Assembly (NCBI GenBank): GCA_017940005.1
Contig: JAGAZO010000020.1
Span: 1 to 64,000 of the forward strand
From: Treponema sp.
GTDB lineage: Bacteria > Spirochaetota > Spirochaetia > Treponematales > Treponemataceae
Reading direction: 5' to 3'
Length of the DNA: 64,000 nucleotides
In this document: one piece after another, positions 51,778-60,711 of the stretch
Numbering within the stretch: the stretch's first letter is position 1
Layout: each line of letters starts with the position of its first letter
The notes under the pieces: generated by a model
Database searches by the model: none
The model's input: the letters and a program-made list of their open reading frames with translations, nothing else
Told to the model about the DNA's origin: nothing
Made by a program: the position numbers and the translations under genes

Positions 51778-52731
51778 ATGGATTTTTTACAGTTCACTGC
51801 AGGAAAAGATGATGAGCGGCGCGCCGACAAGGTTCTGCGTCTCCTGTTGCCAAATCAGCATCTGTCGGCAATCTACAGCGCATTCCGCAAGGGCTTTATT
51901 CGCGTCAACGACAAGCGTATAAAACCTGACAAAGCAATTCATCATGGCGACACGATTTCTATAGCGTCGTTTCTACTTTGCAGCACATCGAATCAACAGG
52001 ACATGTGCGCGCCCGCCGTTTTTCCATACGACATTATTTTAAAAAACGACGATGTGCTCGTCATCAACAAGCCATACAATATTGAAGTACAGCATGAGCT
52101 TGTGCAAGTTGTACGTCAATATTATAATTCGCAAAAAAACGGCGGGCGCGCATCGCTTACGTTTGCACCTGCCCCACTTCATCGGCTCGATAAAAAGACA
52201 ACAGGTCTACTTTTTTTCTCGTGGAGCATACGCGGCGCGCAATGGTTCTCACGTGCAATCGCGGAGCACAAAATTGAAAAGCAATATGTTGCACTTGTAC
52301 AAGGAGAAATGACGCAGCAGCACGAATGGAATGATTTTATTAAAAAAAACGCTGCCACTGACAATGCCGCCTTCCACACAGTACGTGTCTTTACTAGCGC
52401 GCATGAGAACGCGCTACTTGCTCAAACAAAGGCTAAACCGCTGTGCACGAGCAGCTCTGGCATAACGCTTGTCCACTTCACAATCGCAACAGGACGCACG
52501 CATCAAATACGCGCGCAGTCAGCTCAGCACGGTTACCCGCTGCTCGGCGACACGGCATACGGCGCGCGCAGCACGCACGAAGAACAGGATATATTTCTTC
52601 ACGCATACAAAATGATTTTACCAGAAAATGAACTCGGATTGCCTCGCGTGCTGCGCGCTCCGCTTCCGCGACCGTTCAAAAAAATAAACGATAAAATATT
52701 GAAAAATTGGCAAGAGGCGTTTATACTGTAG
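51778..52731 (+). CDS. RluC-type rRNA pseudouridine synthase
   Basis: A 317-residue protein with an N-terminal S4-like domain (RADKVLRLLLPNQHLSAIY, KGFIRVNDKRIKPDKAI) and the RluA-family catalytic domain (PLHRLDKKTTGLLFF, about residue 132-145). TGRTHQIRAQSAQHGYPLLGD is also present. It is the third such synthase in the window. It probably modifies 23S rRNA. The gene lies divergently from the DUF212 gene, and a P-loop/Asp23 gene follows after 5 nt. Confidence 0.9.
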   Translation: MDFLQFTAGKDDERRADKVLRLLLPNQHLSAIYSAFRKGFIRVNDKRIKPDKAIHHGDTISIASFLLCSTSNQQDMCAPAVFPYDIILKNDDVLVINKPYNIEVQHELVQVVRQYYNSQKNGGRASLTFAPAPLHRLDKKTTGLLFFSWSIRGAQWFSRAIAEHKIEKQYVALVQGEMTQQHEWNDFIKKNAATDNAAFHTVRVFTSAHENALLAQTKAKPLCTSSSGITLVHFTIATGRTHQIRAQSAQHGYPLLGDTAYGARSTHEEQDIFLHAYKMILPENELGLPRVLRAPLPRPFKKINDKILKNWQEAFIL

Positions 52732-52736
52732 CAGAG

Positions 52737-53636
52737 ATGCATGTTGTACAGTTTTTCCGTAATTTAGCAAACGATATAATTCAGCCGTTTAAACAAAATA
52801 CGATATATGCACTCGTTGGCGCAAGCGGTACGGGAAAAAGTTACAATGCAAAATTTGTTGCGGCTCAATACGGGCTGCGTGCAATTATCGATGACGGTTT
52901 GCTCATACAGGCAGATAAAATCCTTGCAGGTCATTCGGCAAAAAACGAAAAGTCTTTTCTTGCGGCTGTCCGCGTTGCACTCTTCGACGACAAAGAGCAT
53001 CGCGATGACATTGCACGGGCAATTAAACGATACCGCATACGAAAAATTCTCATACTCGGCACATCGGAAAAAATGGTCATGCGCATTGCCGCGCGTCTCC
53101 AGCTGCCGCCGCCGACAAGAATAATCCACATTGAGGAAATGGTTTCAAAAGAGAAAATAGAACTCGCTTTGAAATCACGCCAAATTGAAGGTAAGCATGT
53201 TATTCCCGTGTCATCAAATGAAGTGCGCAAACGGTATCCTAAAATTTTTGCAAACGGCATCAGATTCACATTTCATCGGCTGACTCCCACGCAACTGCTC
53301 GCAAAAAACAACAAAGTGGTCGAAAAATCTATCGTGCAACCGTCATTTTCAATACAGAGCAGGCGAACAATCTCTGAAGCTGCAATAGTTCGCATGGCAA
53401 TGCTGTGCGTGGGCAGTTATGACAAAACAATTTGCGTAAAAAAAATACTTATTATTGCAGATGCCAGAGGGTATAAACTCACGATTACCATGAACATTCT
53501 ACCGGACACGCAACTGCCGCTCACAAAACGCGTTGACAATCTGCAAAAGCAGATAATAAACAATATAGAGAGCACTTCAGGCATATTTATAGAAAATGTA
53601 AATATCGTGATTGATAAAGTTATTGAATCACGTTAA
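52737..53636 (+). CDS. P-loop NTPase fused to an Asp23/Gls24-like domain
   Basis: The N-terminal half has a Walker A motif (YALVGASGTGKSYNAKF, around residues 28-44) and resembles a small nucleotide-kinase-like fold; the acidic YRIRKILILG may be the Walker B region. The C-terminal ~95 residues (RRTISEAAIVRMAMLCVGSY and ITMNILPDTQLPLTKRVDNL) match Asp23/Gls24 (DUF322) proteins, linked elsewhere to the envelope and stress. ATG 52737 is used, since the frame upstream overlaps the synthase gene. The gene overlaps pcnB (convergent) by 4 bp. Confidence 0.65.
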   Translation: MHVVQFFRNLANDIIQPFKQNTIYALVGASGTGKSYNAKFVAAQYGLRAIIDDGLLIQADKILAGHSAKNEKSFLAAVRVALFDDKEHRDDIARAIKRYRIRKILILGTSEKMVMRIAARLQLPPPTRIIHIEEMVSKEKIELALKSRQIEGKHVIPVSSNEVRKRYPKIFANGIRFTFHRLTPTQLLAKNNKVVEKSIVQPSFSIQSRRTISEAAIVRMAMLCVGSYDKTICVKKILIIADARGYKLTITMNILPDTQLPLTKRVDNLQKQIINNIESTSGIFIENVNIVIDKVIESR

Positions 53637-54724
53637 AGCCCGTTTATCTTACGGCGCTTTTGGCTGCGCACTTGCACGCCGAGTTCTTTGAGCACTAAAC
53701 GCACGGCAAACTCCAGTTCAGTGCGCTGCGGATTCATGGGAAGCACAAAATGCCTGCACTCACTCCATGTTTTTGCGTACAATTCTGCAACTGGCGTACC
53801 TGCTGCTATTTCCTTTTCCCAGTCGGTGAGCAGACATACAAAATCAGAAATAAGAAATGCAAGTTTTTTGCCAAGCCGAGCGCCGCTGTCTGAAATAGAT
53901 AATGCGTCAAGCCGCTTCAGCTTCTCCATGTACGCATCTTCAAATCTTTTATCGTTGCATATGAACGAACACGCCGCTGGCTGCAGATAGTTGTATATGT
54001 TTGTGTCGATTGCTTCTTGCACAATATCAAACATGCACCCACTATTGATAATTTTCAGCAATTCCTCAGTAATGCGTGACGGAGAAACACTCCCAAGTAG
54101 ACTCGCAGAATGGCGTATTTTATGGCGTAACACAAATGGCATGTGAGCGCCAGTAGTAGCAGAATACTTTACTGCGCGAATCATACGCACTGGATCCTCG
54201 ACAAAAATTCTGTCGAGCGAAATAACAGGACGAAGCATGTGTTTTTTTATGTCGCGGATGCCGCCGACGTAATCTATTATCTGCTCTTTAAGCGGGTCAT
54301 AATAAAGCGCGTTGAGCGTAAAATCGCGTCGCTTCACGTCTTCGTCTATGGTACCAAAATTATTGCCGACAGAGCCGTCAACAGTAGAGCGAAATGTGCT
54401 CACTTCAAAAATCTTCATACCGACAACTACATGCACAAGGCGAAAGCGCTTCCCGATAATACGCGAATTCCTGAATATGCGTTTGATTCTCGAAGGCGTT
54501 GCATCTGTGACGATGTCAAAATCTTTCGGTACGTTTCCGAGTAATAAATCGCGTACAGCCCCTCCCACGATATATGCGCTGAAACCTGCACTATATAACC
54601 GTTCGATTATTCTAACAGCGTCTATATCTATCTTTTCTTTCAGAATACAGTGTTCCGATTTTGTATAAATGACAGCCTTTTTAATTGGTTTGCCATCTTT
54701 ATCAGTTCCATAGCGAATCAGCAC
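53633..54724 (-). CDS. pcnB: Poly(A) polymerase / CCA-adding-type nucleotidyltransferase
   Basis: A class II nucleotidyltransferase of 363 residues. GGAVRDLLLGNVPKDFDIVT holds the two catalytic aspartates; RRDFTLNALYYD and DPVRMIRAVKYSA are the adjoining family motifs. The C-terminus (RSQKRRKINGL) is basic. CCA addition is needed for the tRNA genes here, but the sequence fits PcnB better; the two functions are hard to separate. The start is GTG 54724, 9 nt after a TATTAT hexamer and with no ribosome site. Confidence 0.85.
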   Translation of the reverse strand: MLIRYGTDKDGKPIKKAVIYTKSEHCILKEKIDIDAVRIIERLYSAGFSAYIVGGAVRDLLLGNVPKDFDIVTDATPSRIKRIFRNSRIIGKRFRLVHVVVGMKIFEVSTFRSTVDGSVGNNFGTIDEDVKRRDFTLNALYYDPLKEQIIDYVGGIRDIKKHMLRPVISLDRIFVEDPVRMIRAVKYSATTGAHMPFVLRHKIRHSASLLGSVSPSRITEELLKIINSGCMFDIVQEAIDTNIYNYLQPAACSFICNDKRFEDAYMEKLKRLDALSISDSGARLGKKLAFLISDFVCLLTDWEKEIAAGTPVAELYAKTWSECRHFVLPMNPQRTELEFAVRLVLKELGVQVRSQKRRKINGL

Positions 54725-54765
54725 AATAAAATGATAATAGTGTTTTTCCGAGAGAGAGACAAGTA

Positions 54766-55707
54766 CTATTCAGGCAAGCTGTTCAACCACATGAGCACAT
54801 CCGCTTCAACTTCTGCCTTGTTTATCTCATTAAAAAGCTCGTGCCGCGCATCCGCATACTCTTTTACTGTCACGTTTGTCATGCCGTTCTTGCGGTAGAT
54901 GACGCACAGCTGCTGCACTGTTTTGCCGTAGTCGCCCACCGGGTCGTCGTCGCCGTAAATGATTAAAAGCGGCAGATTGACCGGAATTCTTTTCATATTT
55001 ACGCCGCTGTGAATTTTTGCAAGCCCGTGCATCATGTCGCAATAAAAGCTTGCAGTAGGATTAAAGCCGCACCACTTGTCGTCGATGTAAAGCTGAACGG
55101 CAGCCTTGTCGCGCGAAAGCCATTCCTGCCCGTTTACCGCATCGGAAATGCGTTTTGTGTACGCGCCAAACGCCATCTTCTTCAAAAACGGCGAGCAGTA
55201 TTTTTTGCCGCGGAACAGCGCAATGACATGCGCAAGCGCATTGCCTGCGGCAACAAGCGTTTTGCGCGGTCCTGCTGTACCGCAGAGAATGCATCCGTCA
55301 ATGTAGGCGGGGTACGTCTCGATAAACGACTGCGCGACAAACGAGCCAAACGAGTGGCCGAGCAAAATGACTTTTTTGCCAGGAAAGTCTGCTTTTGCTT
55401 TTTGCAGCACTTCGCGAACATCATCGACGACACGCTCAAACCCGTGCTTCTTTGCAAGCATGCCGAACATGCCGCTGCCGTTTGCCACAGCTTTTTCCGC
55501 TGTCCTGCCATGTCCCCGATGGTCGTGCGCATGCAAAATCCAGCCGTTTTCAGCAAGCACATTTCCGAGCCTGTCGTAGCGCAGCACATGCTCAACCATG
55601 CCGTGACTCAATATTACAATGCCCTTTATGGCGCCAGATGGAACCCATCTTGTTACAGCAATTTCAATACCATCACTCATGGTCTGAAAAAAATCTTCCA
55701 CATGCAT
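54766..55707 (-). CDS. Alpha/beta-hydrolase, monoacylglycerol lipase-like
   Basis: A serine hydrolase of 313 residues. The nucleophile elbow is LLGHSFGSF (serine about residue 117), the acid is in IIYGDDDPVGDYG, and the histidine in YADARHELFNE. VILSHGMVEHVLRYDRLG and DHRGHGRTA are typical of lysophospholipase/monoglyceride lipases. It probably acts on host or own lipids, consistent with a parasite-like Treponema. A -10 hexamer TATACT ends 6 nt before the ATG; no ribosome site. Confidence 0.88.
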   Translation of the reverse strand: MHVEDFFQTMSDGIEIAVTRWVPSGAIKGIVILSHGMVEHVLRYDRLGNVLAENGWILHAHDHRGHGRTAEKAVANGSGMFGMLAKKHGFERVVDDVREVLQKAKADFPGKKVILLGHSFGSFVAQSFIETYPAYIDGCILCGTAGPRKTLVAAGNALAHVIALFRGKKYCSPFLKKMAFGAYTKRISDAVNGQEWLSRDKAAVQLYIDDKWCGFNPTASFYCDMMHGLAKIHSGVNMKRIPVNLPLLIIYGDDDPVGDYGKTVQQLCVIYRKNGMTNVTVKEYADARHELFNEINKAEVEADVLMWLNSLPE

Positions 55708-55713
55708 AGCATT

Positions 55714-55742
55714 AGTATATCACAATCTTTCATAAATTCAAA
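55714..55742 (-). promoter_or_regulatory. Promoter of the alpha/beta-hydrolase gene
   Basis: On the minus strand TATACT (55719-55714) is 6 nt before ATG 55707. TTGAAT upstream (16-nt spacer) may be the -35. Confidence 0.5.
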
Positions 55743-55765
55743 CAAAATTTTCATATGCAAACTCG

Positions 55766-55794
55766 TTGAAAATCGCTGCGATTCGCGCTATCAT
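55766..55794 (+). promoter_or_regulatory. Promoter of the RlmD-type gene
   Basis: TTGAAA (55766-55771), 17-nt spacer, TATCAT (55789-55794), then 6 nt to ATG 55801. It is divergent from the hydrolase promoter. Confidence 0.6.
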
Positions 55795-55800
55795 GTGCAT

Positions 55801-57141
55801 ATGGCGTTAACGGTAACTACAGAAAAAATGGTGACAAACGGAGACTGCATTGCAAAAGTGGACGGAAAAATAGTGTTTGTACCATACGCTCTACCCGACG
55901 AGACGCTCGAAATAGAAATCACTTCCTCTAATCGAGACTACGACACGGCAAAAATCGTCAATATTGTGAAAGAATCCGAGCATCGCGTAACGCCGCCGTG
56001 CAAATATTACGGCATGTGTGGCGGCTGCAATATGATGCATATAGCGCCATCATTTCAACGGGAAATGAAAAAAAACATTCTTGCGACATGCCTGCTGCGT
56101 GAAGGAATACCTGCACCTGAAATAGCGGTGCTGTACGGCAGCAACGAGCAATATCGTGCGCGCATTTTGCTCGGCAACGGCGGTTTTTCCTGCAAACGGA
56201 GCAATTCAGTCGTGCCCATTGAGCAATGCTTTGTCGCAACAAACGAAATAAACGAGTGGCTCTTACATACACCCTATGCAGCGCGCCCGCAGGGAAAATT
56301 GCGTCTATTTGGAGACAAGCGTGTTGTGCCAGAAAAAACGCGCGAATTTGCACATGTCGTAGCTGCATGTGACAATGCGTGTAAACAACAGCACCGCGAT
56401 AAAAACTCACGCAATACACAACTTGCACGCTCAAGCAAAAAATCCCTTGCAAAACAATATGTACGCAGCATGGTTTACAGAAAAGATATAAAACAGGTTC
56501 CGCGTCATTTTTCTGGGACTGTTGCATCGCCCGAAAAAATTGTAAAAGTTGCGTTGCTCGGAAAAGAAATCGCATTCGATGTGCGTGGCTTTTTTCAGTC
56601 GAACATGGACGTGCTTGAAAAATCGCTTGATGTCATTTGCGGAAATCTCTCGGGAACAAACGCGCTTGACATGTATGCAGGATGCGGTACATTTTCTCGT
56701 TTTCTCGCAGAGCGATTTGAGCACGTAACGTTGGTAGAGCATAACCGCGACGCACTTGCATTCGCAGAGCAGAATATGGCAGGTTTCAGCCACGCGAGTT
56801 TTGGTGTAAGCGGCGAAAACTGGGTGCGCAATTTTTCTTTTAACAACGCATTTGATGCTGTCATTATTGATCCACCGAGAAGCGGAATCGAGAAGTCTGT
56901 TTGCGATTTTCTGTGCGCAGGCAATACGCCATACATTCGCTCTGTTTCATGCAACTGCGCAACGCATGCCCGCGACATTGCAAAGCTTGTGCATGCAGGA
57001 TATAAGCTTGTATCGTTATCGCTGCTCGATTTTTTTCCTAATACGAGTCATATAGAGAGCGTCGCCGTACTTGAAAAAACGACTGCCTTGCAGGGAACGC
57101 CGAACAGGAGCCGCAATGTACTGCGCAACTCGGCTATTTAA
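55801..57141 (+). CDS. RlmD/TrmA-family RNA m5U methyltransferase
   Basis: It methylates a uridine in 23S rRNA or tRNA with SAM. A TRAM-like N-terminal domain (GDCIAKVDGKIVFVPYALPD) is followed by an iron-sulfur motif (CKYYGMCGGCNM), the SAM site (LDMYAGCGTFSRFLAER) and the catalytic cysteine in SVSCNCATHARD. The true start is ATG 55801 and the much longer open frame upstream is antisense to the lipase gene. At 446 residues the length fits; an irregular stretch lies at 180-235. Confidence 0.9.
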   Translation: MALTVTTEKMVTNGDCIAKVDGKIVFVPYALPDETLEIEITSSNRDYDTAKIVNIVKESEHRVTPPCKYYGMCGGCNMMHIAPSFQREMKKNILATCLLREGIPAPEIAVLYGSNEQYRARILLGNGGFSCKRSNSVVPIEQCFVATNEINEWLLHTPYAARPQGKLRLFGDKRVVPEKTREFAHVVAACDNACKQQHRDKNSRNTQLARSSKKSLAKQYVRSMVYRKDIKQVPRHFSGTVASPEKIVKVALLGKEIAFDVRGFFQSNMDVLEKSLDVICGNLSGTNALDMYAGCGTFSRFLAERFEHVTLVEHNRDALAFAEQNMAGFSHASFGVSGENWVRNFSFNNAFDAVIIDPPRSGIEKSVCDFLCAGNTPYIRSVSCNCATHARDIAKLVHAGYKLVSLSLLDFFPNTSHIESVAVLEKTTALQGTPNRSRNVLRNSAI

Positions 57142-57192
57142 CGTACATGTATTGCAGCAACTATATAAAATACAAGGGAGTTATGGCATAAA

Positions 57193-59004
57193 ATGAAAAA
57201 AACGTCATATTTTGTATACATCTTCACACTGTTTCTAGCTTTTATCTGCTTGCCGCTTACCGCTCAATCATCATACACGCGGCATATAGATTTGACAACG
57301 CAGGAATCAAATTGGAATGCCGTGATGAACGGAGCACTCGTCTGCCCTCCAGAAGCAACTTCATACGGATTTGTCGTTTTGAACGAGGGGCGCTCTGTAG
57401 TCGCATTCAATGAGAACGGCACTATTCGCTGGCAACGAAAAATTTCCGGACGCCCAAATCCCTATCTTGCCGTTTTGCCAGGCGATTTCGTGCTGACTGT
57501 TTCAGGCAGAAATACGATGACGCTCATAAATCCTGAAGGGCGCGTGCTCTGGCAGCTCCGTGCGCCGTTCAACCTTGCTGACGCGCCGTTTGCAGGAAGA
57601 GACGCACGTATTTTTGCACGTGGGAAAAATAATATAGCGTGCTGGAGCATCAAAGGCGTATGCAAATGGAACATAAAGACAGACGAGCAAAAAGATTTTC
57701 CCTTGCAAGAATTTCCCGATGGCAGCATTGTCGTCATGCTCGCACAGACTGAATCAGGCTGTAGCACTGCGTTGCGTGTTACGCCGTTCGGAGGAGTAAT
57801 GGAGCGCATTGTGTTTCCCGCAACAGTCTCTTCGTGGACGCAGACAAGCGACGGTTTGCTCGTCACATTTGCAGAAGGCGGCGCAAGCCTTTTTACGCTT
57901 GATGCAAATAAAAAGATTGCAGCGGTATGGACAATTCCCGCCAGCGATACAATCTTTGCAGGCGATAAAAAAAATGACGCCTTCTTCATTTCATACTCAA
58001 CGACGCGAGCAGCTCTTGTGCAGCCGTCAGGCAGCAATGCGCTTGTCCGCTTTTTAAAAACATCAGACGGTACGGTAACAACTGAGTACACGGTGCCTGA
58101 CATAAACGTGCACCACATCAGTTATGTAAAATCGTTTTTGCGCGGCATGATTTTTGCGGACACAGATACTGCTGTTTACTGCACGGAGCGGAGCGCACGC
58201 GTGTGGAGTGCGGAGCTTCCAGCAAAGACGGGAAAAAATGGCTGGAACTATCTCATTTATACAACGGGCGGCTATCTGACAATTTGCAGAACATCGTGGC
58301 TCATTGAGAGTTTTCGCGTTGTGCAGAATGTCGGCGGCGATACGCTTAAACTTCAAGAGCGCGGTGACTATGCTGCGTTTCTCAAGCCTGTCACCCTCCT
58401 CTACGAGCTGTATGTACTAGAAGGAAAAATCGGCAAAGGTTTGACTGACAGTGAGCGGCGAGAAGCGCTTGCAAAGGGTATGTACGGTGAAAAAGAAATG
58501 GAATGGCTCACAGAACTCAATGACACATGCCGCACCTATATCGATTCACGCAAAAGTTCAAATTCAGGTGCACGTGTGGCGCGCTCGCTTTTTGCCGAAG
58601 ACGTAAAAGGCACAGACAACATGATGAAACAGCTTTCATGCTACGGCACTTCCACATTTCAACCAGTGATTGCAGAATTATTGAAAATTGAAAAAAGCGG
58701 CGACCATCTCCTTACGCTCATCAAAGTGTGTGGAGAACTCGCGTATGATCCCGACGGCGTGCTTATCGATGCACTTGATGACATTGCAAGCATCATTCCA
58801 GAGAGAAACGCAGCTGCGCTCACTGCATTGTGCGATTCAGTATATGAGATATGCAGTTTTATGGGACAACACGAACAGTACATACGAGGAAGAACTATAT
58901 TGACAAAACTGCTGCAACCTGCATACAGCAGCAAAACAAGGGCATATGTTCTCGCCACAATAGGAAAAATTAGAGAGCTTGCAAAAGCGTTGGATTCAGA
59001 ATAA
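57193..59004 (+). CDS. Exported beta-propeller-like protein
   Basis: The 603-residue protein starts with a signal peptide (residues 1-25, ending in LPLTAQ). The first ~330 residues have PQQ/WD-like repeats (VVAFNENGTIRWQRKISG, LTVSGRNTMTLINPEGRVLWQLR), consistent with a periplasmic beta-propeller. The last 200 residues are helical and HEAT-like. The gene ends 64 nt before the P83/100 gene. A GGGAG site is 12 nt from the ATG, with a two-codon ORF ATG-GCA-TAA between. Function is unknown. Confidence 0.7.
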   Translation: MKKTSYFVYIFTLFLAFICLPLTAQSSYTRHIDLTTQESNWNAVMNGALVCPPEATSYGFVVLNEGRSVVAFNENGTIRWQRKISGRPNPYLAVLPGDFVLTVSGRNTMTLINPEGRVLWQLRAPFNLADAPFAGRDARIFARGKNNIACWSIKGVCKWNIKTDEQKDFPLQEFPDGSIVVMLAQTESGCSTALRVTPFGGVMERIVFPATVSSWTQTSDGLLVTFAEGGASLFTLDANKKIAAVWTIPASDTIFAGDKKNDAFFISYSTTRAALVQPSGSNALVRFLKTSDGTVTTEYTVPDINVHHISYVKSFLRGMIFADTDTAVYCTERSARVWSAELPAKTGKNGWNYLIYTTGGYLTICRTSWLIESFRVVQNVGGDTLKLQERGDYAAFLKPVTLLYELYVLEGKIGKGLTDSERREALAKGMYGEKEMEWLTELNDTCRTYIDSRKSSNSGARVARSLFAEDVKGTDNMMKQLSCYGTSTFQPVIAELLKIEKSGDHLLTLIKVCGELAYDPDGVLIDALDDIASIIPERNAAALTALCDSVYEICSFMGQHEQYIRGRTILTKLLQPAYSSKTRAYVLATIGKIRELAKALDSE

Positions 59005-59068
59005 TCCTAGCGCAAACAATAAAGTTATGATATACTTATGCCGACAATAGTAATCGGAGGAATATACG

Positions 59069-60655
59069 ATGAACCACTCTTTTTCCAAAACAGCACTGTT
59101 TGCAACATGCGTTCTTTTTTTTGCGTCAAGCATATCGGCTCAAGTCAACGAGCCTGAATTGAAGAGCGTATCAGATACAGTCGAATTTATCAACTACGTG
59201 GGACCGCATGCAAAAATCGACTCGCTATCAGCTATCAAAGAAATAGGCGCAGGACTCGGTCGCGTTGTAGCCCGTTCGCGCAATGCATATATTACGGCGG
59301 GAGAACGCAATAGGTACTACATTGTCCATGCAGTTGATCCGAATGAAAAAGGCAAGCTCGATGCAGACATTTTGTATATCGGACGCGATGCCACAGTAGA
59401 CCACATTGTAAATGTGCGGCGCATTATTTCAGCGTATCTTGTAGCGGCGTACAATTATTCAGAACGCGATGCAGATACGCTTGCGGTATTCATCACTGTA
59501 TATAACGCTGTGTATCGCGGCAATATCAGCGCATTCCAGCGCAAATACAAAGACATCGTCATACGGAATCTTACCGCTGCAAGCTGCGGCATGTCAGTGC
59601 GTTATTCAGAATGGCCGGGCAACACACAGATTGTAATTCCTCTTTACAATGTAGATGGCGGATTAAGTACAGTTGACACGTCTACCATCAGCGATAAAGA
59701 CGTAGTGCAGGCAATGCAAGAAGATGATGACAAAAATATCGACAGCCGCAAAGAAATGGTAGATATAAAAGAACGCGAAGCAGATAACGCTTCTGCACAA
59801 GCACAAGATGCACAACGACGCGCTACAGAAGAAGCGCGCAAAGCAGAAGAAGAGCGGCGCAAAGATGAAGAAGCTCAACGAAAGGCCGAAGAAGCGCGCG
59901 AACGTGCTGAAGAAAATCCAAACGACAGAAATGCACAACGTGAAGCTGACGAAGCGGAACGTGCAGCCGAAGAGCAGCGCCGTCGTGCCGAAGAGCAGGA
60001 ACAGCGAGCGCAAGATGCCCGTGATGAAGCAAAAGAAGCACAGGAATTTGCAGATAGAAAAGAGACAGAAGCGCAGCGAGAGCGAGACGAAATCGCAAAA
60101 GACCAACAGACAGTGCTTGATCGCACTACAGCAAATGCACGCGCAGACGCTGTATATGGCATGCAGCTTACCGACGAGAACGAACTGCTTTCAGGTCTTG
60201 TCAAAGTCAATGCTACAACAGGAGAAGTCATTCATGCTTCCCCTGTCACATTCATTCGCGACAGAACGTTCTATCCTGCAGGAGACAGCTTCATAGCTAT
60301 TGCGGGGCAAAACGTAGGTAACGGCATTGTAAAGTTAGTATTGCTCGACTCAACAAACATGGAAATCACAAAAGAAAGCAACGAAATTGTTTCAGAAGAT
60401 TCTGTGCTCGTGCGCGATGGACAAGACTACTACTGTATCATTCAAGACGGCAGCAATTACGTGCTTGGTAAATACGACGAAACACTCAAGCTTCTTGTAA
60501 AATCACCTGTACCGCTCATGGCAAGCTCGCCAGTCTCTGTATCTGACAAAGCGATTGTTGTCACAGGTTCAAACGGAAGAATAAAGCTTTTGAATAAATC
60601 TGATTTGACAGAAATGCAATCGACAACTGCACGCACTGCAGCAGATGCAAAATAA
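59069..60655 (+). CDS. P83/100-family antigen
   Basis: A spirochaete antigen with a signal peptide (residues 1-25, ending in SSISAQ). The N-terminal 210 residues (DTVEFINYVGPHAKIDSLSA) match the P83/100 family. Residues about 235-350 are a charged coiled coil rich in E, A, R and K (EEARKAEEERRKDEEAQRKA and similar). The C-terminal 150 residues are beta-rich (VYGMQLTDENELLSGLVKVN). Relatives occur in Borrelia as diagnostic antigens; here it is probably periplasmic. GGAGG precedes the ATG. Confidence 0.85.
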   Translation: MNHSFSKTALFATCVLFFASSISAQVNEPELKSVSDTVEFINYVGPHAKIDSLSAIKEIGAGLGRVVARSRNAYITAGERNRYYIVHAVDPNEKGKLDADILYIGRDATVDHIVNVRRIISAYLVAAYNYSERDADTLAVFITVYNAVYRGNISAFQRKYKDIVIRNLTAASCGMSVRYSEWPGNTQIVIPLYNVDGGLSTVDTSTISDKDVVQAMQEDDDKNIDSRKEMVDIKEREADNASAQAQDAQRRATEEARKAEEERRKDEEAQRKAEEARERAEENPNDRNAQREADEAERAAEEQRRRAEEQEQRAQDARDEAKEAQEFADRKETEAQRERDEIAKDQQTVLDRTTANARADAVYGMQLTDENELLSGLVKVNATTGEVIHASPVTFIRDRTFYPAGDSFIAIAGQNVGNGIVKLVLLDSTNMEITKESNEIVSEDSVLVRDGQDYYCIIQDGSNYVLGKYDETLKLLVKSPVPLMASSPVSVSDKAIVVTGSNGRIKLLNKSDLTEMQSTTARTAADAK

Positions 60656-60680
60656 GTTGTGATGCGTTTGTAAAAAAAAA

Positions 60681-60711
60681 GAGCGATCGAAAGAACGGTC
60701 GCTCTTTTTTT
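60681..60711. terminator. Bidirectional terminator between P83/100 and dnaB
   Basis: A 9-bp stem GAGCGATCG/CGGTCGCTC (one G-T pair) with loop AAAGAA, preceded by nine A and followed by seven T, so it works on both strands. Confidence 0.85.

Noticed and set aside
55009-55800. Long upstream extension of the RlmD-type frame
   Set aside because: It runs antisense through the lipase gene; the domain start, the ATG at 55801 and the promoter show the true beginning.
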